DNA from: Zoopage sp. CT-All
Lineage: Eukaryota > Zoopagomycota > Zoopagomycetes > Zoopagales > Zoopagaceae
Length of the DNA stretch: 51,391 nt
Direction: 5' to 3'
Assembly: GCA_004114245.1 (NCBI GenBank)
Contig: QZWS01000007.1
Span: 1-51,391 of the forward strand
The notes below the pieces were generated by a model. The model was not told the origin of the DNA, searched no databases, and saw only the letters and a list, made by a program, of their open reading frames with translations. Shown here piece after piece: positions 37,301 through 47,558 of this stretch (its first letter is position 1; the number at the start of each line of letters is the position of its first letter). The translations under genes were made by a program, and so were the position numbers.

Positions 37301-40088
37301 TCGAGTGTACGAAGGCCTTGGTTGACGAGATCGGGGCCTGATCGGAGAGCAAACACGAGCGGTTTGGTAAGGAAGGAGAGGTATGGAAGAAGCACAGAAA
37401 GCCGAACAGGAACGGTGAGTGCCAGCTCGACAAACAGCTCCTTCATGGCATGGTCGTCAGAGAGCTGCAGCAACGTGTTGAACGTCTCCAGAAGGTACTG
37501 GAGAAGCGGAAAGACTTCTTTGTAAAGGGCCTCGAATCTTCCGCCGCCAATGCTTCGGAAGAGGCCGCGAAGGAGCAGAAAGTACCTTCGAGGATGGGCA
37601 GCGGTGGAGGATAGCTTGAGTGTTTGAAGAATGACGTTGACGAGATGTGGCTGCAGAACCGCTTCGTTATGATCGGGGAAGAGTGTGATCGCCATAAACA
37701 CGAGCTTGAACACCTTCAATACGGTGTCCGCATACGGCGCGTTGTCATCGCCGATGGCCGGAAGCTGCGAAGCAAGGTGCACAATCAGCGTACCAGCGAT
37801 CCCGGGCGACACGGCTTCGTTTGCCAGGAGGATCTGAGGAACAGAAATGAGCAGCGGCAGTCGCACGATGAGTGTAAAAATGTGATCGATTTCAGAGGTA
37901 AAAACGTCTTGGAAGACGGCCGGGTCGATGAACAGAAAGACGTTGACGAATGCCTCGAGAACTTCCTTGAACTCTTTCTCGTCATGCACTGCGACGGATC
38001 GACGGTCCGTCGAATCCGCCGGCGTCAGCGCCGAGGCCGACCGCCTCTCGAGGGAATAAAGCTCAAAGCATGCGAGCCCGTTCCGGAAGAGACGACGAAA
38101 GACATCCGTTTCCTTGGCATCAAATCCTGCAGTAACGCCTGTTATGGATGCGTCTCCCGTTGTTGCCATGGAGCCAGCAGCAGCGTTGTACTCTTGCATA
38201 TTCAGATGCCTGAGCCCAACCATGACACTCCGAAGCCCAATCACCATGTTCTTGAGAATCACCTTGGCATCTTTAATTGCATCGGATGCAGAGGCGTCGG
38301 AGGAGGACGGAGCCGCGACCCGCCAGTGTCGAGTCGAAGCAAGCGAGGTATCTCGGTATGTGTCCTGAGAGGCTGGTTGCTTTGATCAGCAAATAAGCAC
38401 TGAGGAATAGAGGCTAGTACCATTGGAATCGGCGACCTGGTCTCGGACAGAATCGCGTTCCAGCGCCAGCGCCTGCTCCATACCAGCGATGCAGTGGCTT
38501 ATGGTGGCGAATTTCTCCGTGAGCGTTTCAAGCATTCCCAATAGCATTTTCTTTGCTACAAAGCATTACATATGGCATTTGGGGAGTAGAAACAAACCAT
38601 CTTCCTTGTCATCGAGCACCATGATGCAATCGACAAGGTTCAAAAGCAGCTTGAGGCACATCAGCTGGATGCTCGCGGTCAGGCTAGTGTCGTGCAGGAT
38701 GCCCAAGTAGGTGGCCACGGTTCGTTGCAACTGATCCGGCGTCAATTCATTTCGTACATGATGCATGAGATCGGCGAGGACGGAGTAGGCAATGGGACGG
38801 AGGAACTCGCATGATGTGTATCGATCCCCAATCATCAAACGAGCGTCCAGCAACTGATCAAGGTATGGGATGAATATGACACGATGCTCTGTCTGAAGGA
38901 TGTGGCGGGTGGCGACGATAACGTCCTTGCGGGTTGTATGCAGGGCGCGGGAGATGGTGCGCATGATGCGGAGGATATTGGCAGGAAGACGGGCCTCGAC
39001 TAGCCTGTCGGTGATCACGGAGAGGTCGGGTATGGACGGATCCAAGGCAATTGCAGCCCCGGTCTGTCCCGAGTCCAGCATTTGTTGCTGTTGTTGTTGC
39101 TGGGCCGCAATGCGAAAAGAAATGGACTTGACCATGAAGGCGAGAAAAGAGAGCGACTTCACCTGCGCCGTAACGAATTCGGTCATTAGCGCGTCCACGC
39201 TCCCACCAACCGACTTTCCGGCGATATATTTTTGTGGATCGATGGAGAGAAAAGTGAGAACGAGGGGCATGAACTCCATGATATCGGGAACGATGCGACG
39301 AGACGACTGCAGCAGGAGCACGACAACGACCGGGCATTCGGCCAGCATCCGGAACGAGTCCACGCATTTTTCGTGCGTGCGAGCCTGCACTGCGGCCGGC
39401 GGCGGCGCGAGGGGAGAGCCAGGGCTGTCGAGCAAGAGCTTGTACACACTGGGCGCGACCGAGGAGCTCGATCCGGCCCTCCGCGGCCTCCCACCCGATG
39501 CATTCGCCGCCATCGCCGCGGCCCTGTCCTGCTCTTCTGCCGCTTCAAACATCCGCCGCGCCACGACACCGTCTTCGGCCGCAACGCCTTGGTAAACACG
39601 TCGCACGAATAAGAGGAAGGCGCCGGCGGCCTCGTCCACAGCACCGCGCCACACGCGGCACATGTCGATCATCAGGCGCACCACCACGACTCCCAGGTCT
39701 TCCGTATCCCGCTCCAATATGTCGATCAGTGTTGGCATGATGTGCGCCCGGATGGCAGGCAGCAGGGCGTCGATGGGCGGGATGTGGCGGATGGTGTCGA
39801 GGGCCAGACGACGCAGGGCGTGGGGCGCATCCGAATTCGTGGCGATGAGCAGCTGCAGCGTCGGGAGAACGGGGCTGGCGAGCGACGCGGCCAGGGCGTC
39901 GGCGTCGGCCGGGCACTGGGCATGCAGGATGGGGGCGGTGTCGAGGTGGGTACGCAGCCGCCTCAGCAGCTCCAGCCGAACCTCGTGTCCTAGCAAGCAT
40001 TACGAATGCGGGCCAATGACGCGGGGAGCGTACCGGTGGACGCGTCGACGAGGCGGGCGCAGATGTCGTGCACATCGCCAGAAGACAT
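28381..40088 (-). CDS. TRA1: Tra1/TRRAP pseudokinase scaffold of SAGA and NuA4, about 3,719 aa
   Basis: Tra1 is the activator-binding scaffold shared by the SAGA and NuA4 acetyltransferases. Fourteen exons give about 3,719 aa (yeast Tra1 has 3,744): 40088-40034, 39989-38598, 38555-38421, 38372-31486, 31444-31019, 30975-30511, 30469-30012, 29978-29789, 29745-29543, 29500-29278, 29233-29153, 29108-28794, 28747-28507, about 28469-28381. HEAT repeats fill the first two thirds. The FAT region includes [20 protein letters not shown]. The PI3K-like part has [39 protein letters not shown] and [10 protein letters not shown]. The FATC tail ends MDCTWAPWL. Kinase catalytic motifs are absent, as in all Tra1. 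Introns are 33-48 nt. The 33-nt intron (29979-30011) and the last acceptor (28470 or 28467) are least certain. Confidence 0.97.
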
Positions 40089-40663
40089 GGGCAGCCAATG
40101 TGACTGGTGAGTGCCTATCAGGAAGCAAGATTCGGCCAGCATGAAAATGATTTGGCATTGCTGTGTGAAAAGAGAGGACCGTATTGATAAAACATGGAGA
40201 CTGGCTTATAAGCAGAGGCACGTGATGCTGCTTCTGGACACATAGGATAGAGTATGGAAGTGGAGGCCTTGGATACTCCTTTGGCTACTTAGGCAAGCAT
40301 GCATTAGTAGGTTTTATTGAGGTTGTTTTGATTAGTGGGTGTTGCTCAGAGGGTGTTGCTTAGCGGGTGTTGCTTAGCGGGTGCTGCTTAGTGAATATTC
40401 TTTAGGAGAATATCATGCCTATGCATCAATGGGTGCCTTAGTCAAGACTGGACTATCTGGTAACTATCGCAATATCCGTCAAAGCAGCCCAGAATGAGCA
40501 GCAAATATTGCTGAAACAGCTTAACAGCAGACCAAATACGACTTTCTTTGAAGATTATCCTGCATTGCTGGGACAATGAATGCACTTTATCACTGGATAC
40601 GCACTTGCCGCGCCGCCAACTTTAAGTGCAACAAACGAATGCCTCAATAACCTGTATCATTGA
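40089..40663. other. Intergenic between TRA1 start and a small secreted gene
   Basis: 575 bp, AT-richer than the coding flanks. It holds a four-unit 14-bp tandem repeat (separate entry). No gene or RNA is seen. Confidence 0.5.
40337..40392. repeat. Minisatellite, four 14-bp units
   Basis: The unit is GGGTGTTGCTTAGC. Units two and three are identical; the outer two differ at two or three positions. It is non-coding, about 250 bp upstream of TRA1. Confidence 0.9.
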
Positions 40664-40987
40664 CTAGCGCTTTGCCTGGTTGTCCTCCTGGGCCTCTGCG
40701 TCTTGCTCAGCCTTCTGTTCCTGGTGATGCACGTAGAGTTCAGCCTGCTTCCGTTCCCAGTTTCTTTTCATTTCTTCCCGGATCTGTTTCTTATCAGACC
40801 TTTTGTTGGGTCCTGTCTGCTCAAACTTTTCATTGAATGTGGTATGCTTAGGGTGCTTATTGGATCCTGCCGGCAGTTGTGTATTTTGCCTTCCTCCTCG
40901 GCCCTTGTTGAAACTAGCGTTGACCGAGACAACAATGCAGGCAACAGCAAGGGTGACAAGCGCAATAGACGAGCAGCGGAAGAGCAT
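40664..40987 (-). CDS. Small secreted charged protein, 107 aa
   Basis: A signal peptide (MLFRCSSIALVTLAVACIVVSVNA) precedes a short Gly/Arg/Asn-rich linker. A highly charged Lys/Glu/Gln helix then runs to the C-terminus (RSDKKQIREEMKRNWERKQ...). The mature part is about 83 aa, with no cysteines and no recognised domain. The start was chosen for the signal peptide; upstream in-frame codons are leader sequence. Function unknown. Confidence 0.6.
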   Translation of the reverse strand: MLFRCSSIALVTLAVACIVVSVNASFNKGRGGRQNTQLPAGSNKHPKHTTFNEKFEQTGPNKRSDKKQIREEMKRNWERKQAELYVHHQEQKAEQDAEAQEDNQAKR

Positions 40988-41502
40988 TTTTCGGTGATGC
41001 GGTATTGCAGAGATGCAGCGAGGGATGGATGATTGTGCTATTGAGACTGAGTAGAGAAGAAAAAGGGACTGCTGAAACGTCGCATGACCCCTTGGATGTT
41101 TTAAATAATCAAGGCAGGCGCCAATTTTAAGCAGCCTTGATGATATGCATTGTATGATAGGAGCTGCTATTTTAAATATTAGCAATTACTAGAATATCAC
41201 TAGTGCCTTACTACCCATCAGTGTGCCTTATTGATAGGACTGCCTGGCCTGAATGAATGACGGCAGCAATCAGCAGAGCACTATCACTGGTGAGAACCAC
41301 ACTCTTTCATTCAAAACACACCTAGCTCTACATGCCAGCAATTCTCCACCTTGCAGTCAATAGCCACCCAGATTTCTTCTAGTTTGAAAGATATGCTTCC
41401 TTCCAGTGAACTTTTGTTGTTGCTCGGTGGCCAATACAGCCATCAGTGTCCAAGCAGAAGTGAAATATTTAGCAAATAGTTGACAAATCACATCTCTGGC
41501 TA
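40988..41502. other. Intergenic between two small secreted genes
   Basis: 515 bp, AT-rich, with no coding pattern or RNA gene seen. Confidence 0.5.
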
Positions 41503-41772
41503 CTATGTTCTAGCTTCAGCACTACTGTCATTGGCTTGCTCCACATCAGTAGTGTCGTCCATTGCTTGTGATGATGGCATTACTGCATACCGGGGAGTAT
41601 GCGTCTTCAAGGCTGGCCTGCGATAATGATCCATAGGCATGGAGTTGAAGAGCATGGGGTGCATGTGCATGGGCCTTTGGTGCCTGAGTAGATGAACCGG
41701 CTGCTGAGGAGGGGGCAGTTGGGAGGCAGAAACAGTGGTGATGAATACAAGGCCAACAAGGATGAGGTTCAT
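41503..41772 (-). CDS. Small secreted His/Met/Pro-rich protein, 89 aa
   Basis: A signal peptide (MNLILVGLVFITTVSA) is followed by Pro/Gln, then a His/Met-rich stretch (RHQRPMHMHPMLFNSMPMDHY) and an acidic Ser/Asp tail. His/Met clusters could bind metal such as copper; that is a guess from composition. The start could be three codons earlier at a second Met. There is no family match. Confidence 0.5.
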   Translation of the reverse strand: MNLILVGLVFITTVSASQLPPPQQPVHLLRHQRPMHMHPMLFNSMPMDHYRRPALKTHTPRYAVMPSSQAMDDTTDVEQANDSSAEART

Positions 41773-41950
41773 GGGGTGCATTGGTGGCGAGTGTTTGGGA
41801 TTGTTGATGTTGTGGTTGGCTGTTGAGACGGATGGATAAAGAGTGACGGCTGTGTGCAGTTCGGCATCACTCACCACTTCAGTTGACAGTTTCTAAATGC
41901 TGACGATGGCAAAGGCACTAGTCAACGGTCCTAAAGTACATGTATCGTCC

Positions 41951-42499
41951 TTAATCATCATCGTCGCTCAACGGCGGTGCCGACTCCATGGTGCGCAATC
42001 CCATCACGGCACTGGCCATGCCAGCCCCACCCACGCTGCCTTCTTCCAAAGCTGCAGCACCCTCCTTCAAATCATTTTGGGCCTTTTCCACCATCTGGCG
42101 GTGTTCCGCGAGTACTCTCCTGCGTATGATATCAGCAATGGCAGCACGCGTCCGGCGCTCAATGCGGTCCAGTCGCTTTTCCGACGCCTTTTTGAGATCC
42201 CAGTCTGGTTTTCGCGGCGCCAGCTCAGTAATATCGATTCCCTCGTCGTCCCTGGGTACTAAAAACATCGGCTGCTCGATTTCCTGGGTAACGGAAACGA
42301 CCTCTGCCTCTAGCGTCGGTATAATCACGGTGTTGGCAAGGCGATCCGCATCGCCAGCGCGATCCACCGCGTCTCCATCGACATGCTCAACGTTATCCCG
42401 AGCAGCCGGCGCAGGAGTGGGAGTCGGGAGGATGCTGGCGGCGAGATCCACGTCGGCTGGTCGATAGCCCCGGAACTTCACCCCTGTCGGGATCGTCAT
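41951..42499 (-). CDS. CWF18: Spliceosome-associated protein Cwf18 / CCDC12, 182 aa
   Basis: Cwf18 (human CCDC12) is a small component of the activated spliceosome near the Prp19-related complex. The signature ITELAPRKPDWDLKKASEKRLDRIERRTRAAIADIIRRR (quoted in two parts: ITELAPRKPDWDLKK and RLDRIERRTRAAIADII) is the conserved core of the family. VKFRGYRPADVD matches the upstream conserved element. The usual N-terminal Arg/Lys-rich coiled helix is missing, so a short upstream exon is possible. The tail ends in acidic SDDDD. It is divergent from SEC13 with 71 bp between starts. Confidence 0.85.
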   Translation of the reverse strand: MTIPTGVKFRGYRPADVDLAASILPTPTPAPAARDNVEHVDGDAVDRAGDADRLANTVIIPTLEAEVVSVTQEIEQPMFLVPRDDEGIDITELAPRKPDWDLKKASEKRLDRIERRTRAAIADIIRRRVLAEHRQMVEKAQNDLKEGAAALEEGSVGGAGMASAVMGLRTMESAPPLSDDDD

Positions 42500-42570
42500 G
42501 TTGGCTGCTCGTGTTGGTGACAGCAGTCATTGGCCACTCCTTTTCGAGCAGCCCATAATGGTATAATCCC
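42500..42570. promoter_or_regulatory. Bidirectional promoter region CWF18 / SEC13
   Basis: 71 bp separate the two start codons, so the promoter must be shared. No specific element is recognised. Confidence 0.5.
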
Positions 42571-43743
42571 ATGCACGTCGCCGCTCCACTCACCGCGTCC
42601 TCCTTGCAGCACTCAGTGTTTGACACGCACCACGAGGATATTATCCACGACGCGCAATTCGACTACTACGGCCGACGTCTGGCGACGTGCTCCGCGGACA
42701 GGTGCATCCGCATCTTTGACCTTCCGCCTGTCGACGGCGCTGCTGGGGCGCCAGGCGGATCTGCTGCAGCGGGGCAGGGAGGAGTGCAGGCTGCAGGGGC
42801 GCCGCGACTGGTAGACACGCTGCGGGGGCACGATGGCCCGGTCTGGGGCGTGGCCTGGGCCCATCCTCGATTCGGCAGCATCCTCGCCTCGTGCGGATAC
42901 GACGGCCGCGTGCTGATCTGGAAAGAGTCTTCTTCATCTTCTGATGCTAGCGCTGCAGTGGTCGGTGGAGGTGGTGGGAGCACGTCGGGTGAGTGGCGCA
43001 AGATTAAGGAGTACACGGGGCACACCGCCTCGGTCAATGCCATCGCGTGGGCCCCGCACCAGCTCGGCGCCATGCTCGCGTGCGCCTCCTCTGATGGCCG
43101 TGTGTCTGTGCTTCATTTTAAGGACGACGGAAAGTGGTCCGAGGTGTTGTTTGCCGCACACAAGGGCGGGGCCAACGCAGTGTCGTGGGATGCCGCCGTG
43201 CACCCTGGCTCGCTCATCACCGCCGCAGCCCCCGCGTCGTCGTCTGGTGGTGTGGGCATTCCTGTTACCGTGAATCATCAGCGCAGGATGGTGACTGCGG
43301 GGTGCGATAACATGATCCGGGTGTGGGTGTTTGATGCTGCCACACAATCATACCGCGAGGAATCCGTCCTTGCGGGGCACGTCGACTGGGTCCGCGACGT
43401 TGCGTTTGCACCCTCCATTGGCATGCCTCGTTCGCGTATCGCATCATGCGGACAAGACAAGCGCGTCTTGATTTGGTCGCAGGATGCACCGGGCGCGGAG
43501 TGGCAGTCGCGCGAGCTGTGTAAGGACGGCGCTTCCAGCGGCGAGTTTCCCGATGTTGTGTGGCGCGTCAGCTGGAGCCTGTCTGGCGCCGTTCTCGCTA
43601 TCTCGTGCGGAGACAACCGAGTCGGGTTGTGGCGGGAGACGGTCAAGGGAGAGTGGGAGTGCGTGGAGGAGATGGATGAGCGAAGCGGGTATGCTACTGG
43701 CGGAGGTATGGGTGCTGGAGCCGGACAGATTGCCGGAGTGTGA
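42571..43743 (+). CDS. SEC13: Sec13, COPII coat and nuclear pore WD40 protein, 390 aa
   Basis: Sec13 is a six-bladed beta-propeller used in the COPII outer coat, the Nup84/107 complex and SEACAT/GATOR2. Matches: HHEDIIHDAQFDYYGRRLAT, GHDGPVWGVAWAHPRFGSIL, SCGYDGRVLIWKE, YTGHTASVNAIAWAP, GHVDWVRDVAFAPS and GQDKRVLIWSQD. It is a single exon, longer than yeast Sec13 (297 aa). The excess comes from Ala/Gly- and Ser/Gly-rich insertions in loops (about residues 55-80 and 120-135) and a Gly/Ala tail. Confidence 0.97.
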   Translation: MHVAAPLTASSLQHSVFDTHHEDIIHDAQFDYYGRRLATCSADRCIRIFDLPPVDGAAGAPGGSAAAGQGGVQAAGAPRLVDTLRGHDGPVWGVAWAHPRFGSILASCGYDGRVLIWKESSSSSDASAAVVGGGGGSTSGEWRKIKEYTGHTASVNAIAWAPHQLGAMLACASSDGRVSVLHFKDDGKWSEVLFAAHKGGANAVSWDAAVHPGSLITAAAPASSSGGVGIPVTVNHQRRMVTAGCDNMIRVWVFDAATQSYREESVLAGHVDWVRDVAFAPSIGMPRSRIASCGQDKRVLIWSQDAPGAEWQSRELCKDGASSGEFPDVVWRVSWSLSGAVLAISCGDNRVGLWRETVKGEWECVEEMDERSGYATGGGMGAGAGQIAGV

Positions 43744-44147
43744 GGGAAAATAGCTCAGTGACAATGTTGAATTGGTGCAAAGTGGAAAGAAGTGCCTCGA
43801 GACAATATTTTCCCAGCACTGCCGCCGTCGCCTGCGCCGTGTCAGCGCTATCTTCCCAAACACTTCATAGCGACTATCTGGCTGTCTTGGAGTGAAACAC
43901 TTGGGCTGACATAGTAGGAGGTGGTTGGCGTATCTCCAGGTTGGAGCACTCAAAGTTGATGCCCAGTTAGTACTCACTCATAGGCAGACCTTCTGGTCAG
44001 CTGCTGGGTCATCGGGCTAAGCTTTCTGGCGCAATTATTCGCTTCTCACATTCTAAAATAGTATACACACATTACACAGAGTCGGCTGTCAGTCCCGATT
44101 TGGCGCAAAATTGCTACAGACAACCCTGGAACACACAGATGGTGATG
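43744..44147. other. Intergenic between convergent SEC13 and PAXX-like genes
   Basis: 404 bp with no recognisable gene. This is wide compared with the 39-57 bp gaps of other convergent pairs in the window. Confidence 0.5.
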
Positions 44148-45062
44148 CTACTGCTGCTCCTCGTCGAAATCATCTGAAAATGTGGTCCCACCCCTGAGCT
44201 GCTTCTGGGCACGAGGATTCAGCAGACTGGTGTGTTTAGAAGTGCGCTTCATCGCTACAACCTGGGCGGCTCCTGTCTGGGACAATTGCGTGAGGTTGGT
44301 AGTGGTGATGGCATCGGATGGCGATGATGAGGAGATAGACGCAGCCTGGCCGGCTTGTCGTGCGGCGTCCAGCGATGTCTGTAGACGACGAACCTCTGCC
44401 TTTTGCAAGCCAAGCTCATGGGTCAGTTCGCTGGTGCAGGCAGCATGAGAGGCGCGAGACAGCGATACCTCGCCCATCTTTTGCACGGCTTGAACGCACT
44501 AAGAATGATTCGAATCAGCAGGCATGAATTGGTGCAAGGGAAGAAAGACGTGAAATAAGAGCAAACGCTGACGCGTCCTGGCGGCGGATGGCTCCATCAG
44601 CGCCAGCTGCAAATCGAGTGCCCACCGCTGCGATCCATGATTAAACGTCAGCTAGTAACACAAATGAATGACGTCGAGAAATAGGCATACACTACACTGG
44701 CGGGGGCATCCCCCGACTGACAGACGGAGACAACGCCAGACATCCACGCGGTGCGAATACGCGTTGCAAATGCGCCCCACGCCATTCCCGGTTCGTCCCT
44801 CCCCACCACATCCTTCTAGTGCACAATCAGCAGCAAGCGGCCGGCGGGAGTGGCATGCGCAGGATTCGAGCTGCGTCTCATCCAGATCCACGCTCCAGGC
44901 CACATCCGCGTCCCCCTCAAACGGCACCACGAACAGCGACCACTGGACGGGTAGCCGGCTGCGGAGTCGCGAGTGGAGGAGGAACGCGGGACGGGCGGCG
45001 GCATGCGTGACGAGAACGATATCATCGAGCGCGGCGGCGAGAGAAGCCACAGGGATGGACAT
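44148..45062 (-). CDS. PAXX: PAXX-like non-homologous end-joining factor (XRCC4 superfamily), 247 aa
   Basis: PAXX is an XRCC4/XLF paralogue that binds Ku through its C-terminal tail and stabilises end-joining complexes. Four exons: 45062-44892, 44815-44696, 44651-44550, 44498-44148, all phase 0, with introns of 76, 44 and 51 nt. Read in order by eye against animal PAXX: DADVAWS, RIRTAWMSGVVSVCQ, ASLTFNHGSQRWALDLQLAL, a coiled coil (ELTHELGLQKAEVRRLQTSL), then the tail TSLLNPRAQKQL...FSDDFDEEQQ. That tail matches the Ku-binding SLINPGFKSKK...VDFDE motif. The first exon junction (GTGGAT donor) is least certain. Yeasts are not known to have PAXX. Confidence 0.65.
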
Positions 45063-45259
45063 GACCGTGTGAGTCGCGGGAGATCTGAGCGGAACTTATC
45101 CACCGCCGTTGGAGCTGAACACGCTGCTTTCCAAGTCACCTGACGACTCACCGGCTTGGCCACGGCCTCGCGTCAGTGGAGCAACACTCAACTGCATGCA
45201 ACAACGACAGCAATCTTCTCGGCGCTTCTAATCCCCGATGCATCGCGGCCCCCGGCGCA

Positions 45260-45514
45260 TCAAATCCGCTCAAGCGCCTCCATCGACAAGACGCTGTTGC
45301 CTCGCACCACGACCATGCCAATCGACGTCTTGGCGGTCGGCCCCTGCCCCGGCGCTCCGCCGACTCGGCCCTCGTCATACGCATCCTCGACGACCAAGTT
45401 CATGAACGGATCGTACCCGCGCAACACGCCGTTGATTCGGCGGCCGCCATTGAGGTGCAGCAGGAGCCGCTTGTCCATGTATTTGCGCAGCTCGGGGGTC
45501 GGCGGCTTGGGCAT
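45260..45514 (-). CDS. SMX2: Small nuclear ribonucleoprotein SmG, 84 aa
   Basis: SmG is one of seven Sm proteins forming the ring on U1, U2, U4 and U5 snRNAs. Both Sm motifs are present: RLLLHLNGGRRINGVLRGYDPFMNLVVEDA and, after a loop longer by about six residues, IGMVVVRGNSVLSMEALERI (each is quoted only as a landmark: LNGGRRINGVLRGYDPFMN and MVVVRGNS). It is a single exon. It is divergent from the unknown Ser/Gln-rich gene with 57 bp between starts. Confidence 0.96.
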   Translation of the reverse strand: MPKPPTPELRKYMDKRLLLHLNGGRRINGVLRGYDPFMNLVVEDAYDEGRVGGAPGQGPTAKTSIGMVVVRGNSVLSMEALERI

Positions 45515-45571
45515 GGTCGACTGCTGATGATGATGGAGTGTGACTGGCCGCGCTCACATTCTCGCAGGCAC

Positions 45572-46396
45572 ATGACCGGACCGCAAACGTGCGCTATGAA
45601 AAGCTCTGGGGGCATCAATAACGTGGATCCATAGAACGTCGGGCAACATTCGCAGTGATAGTGGTCGTGGAGGCGGATCGGTCGGAGGCGGCGGCAGCGG
45701 GGCGGCGAACAGTGGCGGGCAGTGGAGTAGTGGCAGGCGCCGCTCCTCCTACAGTACCTCCATTTCATTACATACAAGTCTGAATGCTGATGGATAGATC
45801 GAAGCGGTTGGGGGAGCAACGATGGTGGTGGCGGCGGGAGCAGCTCCAGTCATCAGGCGGCCGCGACTCAGCAGCAACAGCGGCGTGAGTCGATTCAATC
45901 TAACAACTCGCAGACCACATCGTCCGCGTATATCGCCTCCTCTTCTGCGACGGCTGGTGTTCCAGCGGCTGGTGGCGTCCCGCTTGCTGCATCTTCCTCG
46001 TCCTCGTCTGCTGCCGCCCAGCAGTCGCACATCGCCCTCGCACCGACAAACTTCCAGACACCCGCGAACCACCACGCTGTGAACAAGTTCAACGGCGCAG
46101 ATGTCGCAAAGAATCTCAACACGAGTGAGTGCGCTCTACCATGACTCATGCTAACCCCTGCAACAGCCTGGAACGAGTGCATGGTCGCCGCAAGCAGCCG
46201 AAATGCATCGACCTCGGGCACAAACTCTGCTAGCGAGCGCCCTGAAGTGCATCGGTCCGCTGATCCCTCCTGGTCCACTGCGCGCTCCTCGTCTGCATGG
46301 GGCCAGAAGCGGTATCAGATGACCAACGGGGTGGATTTCATCGTCGAGCTCAAGAATCAGGTCATGGCCCTGCAGCAACCAGCTCAGAGAAAGTAG
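45572..46396 (+). CDS. Ser/Gly/Gln-rich protein of unknown function, 230 aa
   Basis: Four exons (45572-45588, 45635-45753, 45798-46124, 46167-46396) close in phase with introns of 46, 44 and 42 nt and good branch sites (CAATAACG, TGCTGATGG, TGCTAACC). The first 130 residues are low complexity: Gly/Ser runs, then QQQQ, then Ser/Ala. The C-terminal 100 residues look folded: NKFNGADVAKNLNTTWNECM, then a Ser-rich linker, then WGQKRYQMTNGVDFIVELKN. I do not recognise it. The start could also be one of three ATGs upstream in the same frame (from about 45526), which would nearly touch the SmG start. Confidence 0.6.
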
Positions 46397-46745
46397 GCAC
46401 AGGCAGTGTACTTGTTTGTACAATGTTGGCAAGCATGGTGATTTTGTGAATGGTAGCATAGGTGGATGCGCACACTGGAGCGACACTGCATAGCAAGCTA
46501 ACCCTCTAGCACCAGGCTTGGTCTGACAGCACATGACTGAATGACTGCGCTAGTCGTAAATCCAGTCCTTGATAGCCGCCACTCTGCGAGTGCAGTCAGC
46601 AGGGCGATACACTGCGATTACAATCCTCGCGATGCGGATGTCACGCAGAGCTTGCATTGCCAGCGATACCGTCAGCTATACCTAGAATACTCCAGAAGCC
46701 TGCGACAGAACTTCCCTTCCACACACCATGGAGTCCATCATCGCA
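46397..46745. other. Intergenic between convergent genes
   Basis: 349 bp between the unknown Ser/Gln-rich gene and the shorter Jupiter/HN1-like gene. No gene or RNA is seen. Confidence 0.5.
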
Positions 46746-47427
46746 TCAGAATGTAATCGTCGAGGTGCCACCGGGTGGCTCCAATACCCGCGATGACGAC
46801 CGCACACTGTCGCTGGCCCCGTCCATGCCCATGTGAATCTGGCTGCGGTTGAAATCGCTCCGCACGCCGCCCTTGCACGCCGCCCGGTCTGCATTCTTCA
46901 GCACCGTCGCCTGCCCGGCGATGAATTCCCCTTCGTTTTTGGCCAGCGCGGCTGTGTCTGCGGCGGCGTGCGTCGTTGCGGATATCTCACTATGGGGCTG
47001 CCCTCCGCGCGGCTTGTTTGCCGATTCCAGCGATGCCGCAGCCAATTCCTCGGCGTGTGCTTCATGCACGTGTGCAAACACTTGGCTCACTCCGCCACCG
47101 CCACCGGGATGGTTCACGCGCGTGGAGGGCCGGAAGGTCGCTGGTTGTGGATCACCGCCGGTGCCAGAGTTTGCCCCCTTGCCCTCCTCTCCGAATGCTA
47201 TACAGCGTTTAGTGCGGATATTATATGCGAGGTGCCTTGGTTGCCTTTATGGTGGGGATATTCTCCTGCGGCGAGGATTTTCCCCTTGGCGCCGGCCTTG
47301 GGCACGCCTGCGCCATCGAGCGGAGACGCTGGTCCAATGGTGTCGCCCCCGAACACAATGCTGCTGGCTATCAACAGGTGGCTGCGGCCATGTGAATTTG
47401 GTCCGACTTACTGTGGCGGTAGGACAT
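46746..47427 (-). CDS. Jupiter/HN1-like PGG-repeat protein B, 199 aa
   Basis: Three exons: 47427-47412, 47367-47236, 47197-46746. The first intron (44 nt) has a perfect GTAAGT donor. The second (38 nt) appears to be a GC-AG intron: no GT exists near the exon end, yet GCACCT...CTGTATAG with branch CACTAAAC closes the phase. The protein begins MSYRHTSSIVFGGD, has RVNHPGGGGGVSQVF and GVRSDFNRSQIHMGMD in the middle and ends SSRVLEPPGGTSTITF. The RVLxPPGGxSxxxF pattern matches Jupiter/HN1 (JPT1) proteins, which bind microtubules in animals. It is a shorter neighbour of protein A at 47559-48746 and clearly related to it. The cellular role in fungi is unknown to me. Confidence 0.65.
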
Positions 47428-47558
47428 GGGCGCTGGCGGCTGTGTTGGTGGGTCAGTGCGAAAGGCGTAATTTACGAATGGATAATCGCCGACATGGTCT
47501 GTAATATAACGCGCAAAACACTGGAAACTCAGCAGCCTCGCCCCTATGGCCTGCCACA

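Noticed and set aside
44652-45062. Unspliced 136-aa reading of the first PAXX-like exon
   Set aside because: The frame loses family similarity after DADVAWS; the spliced model restores similarity and closes all phases.
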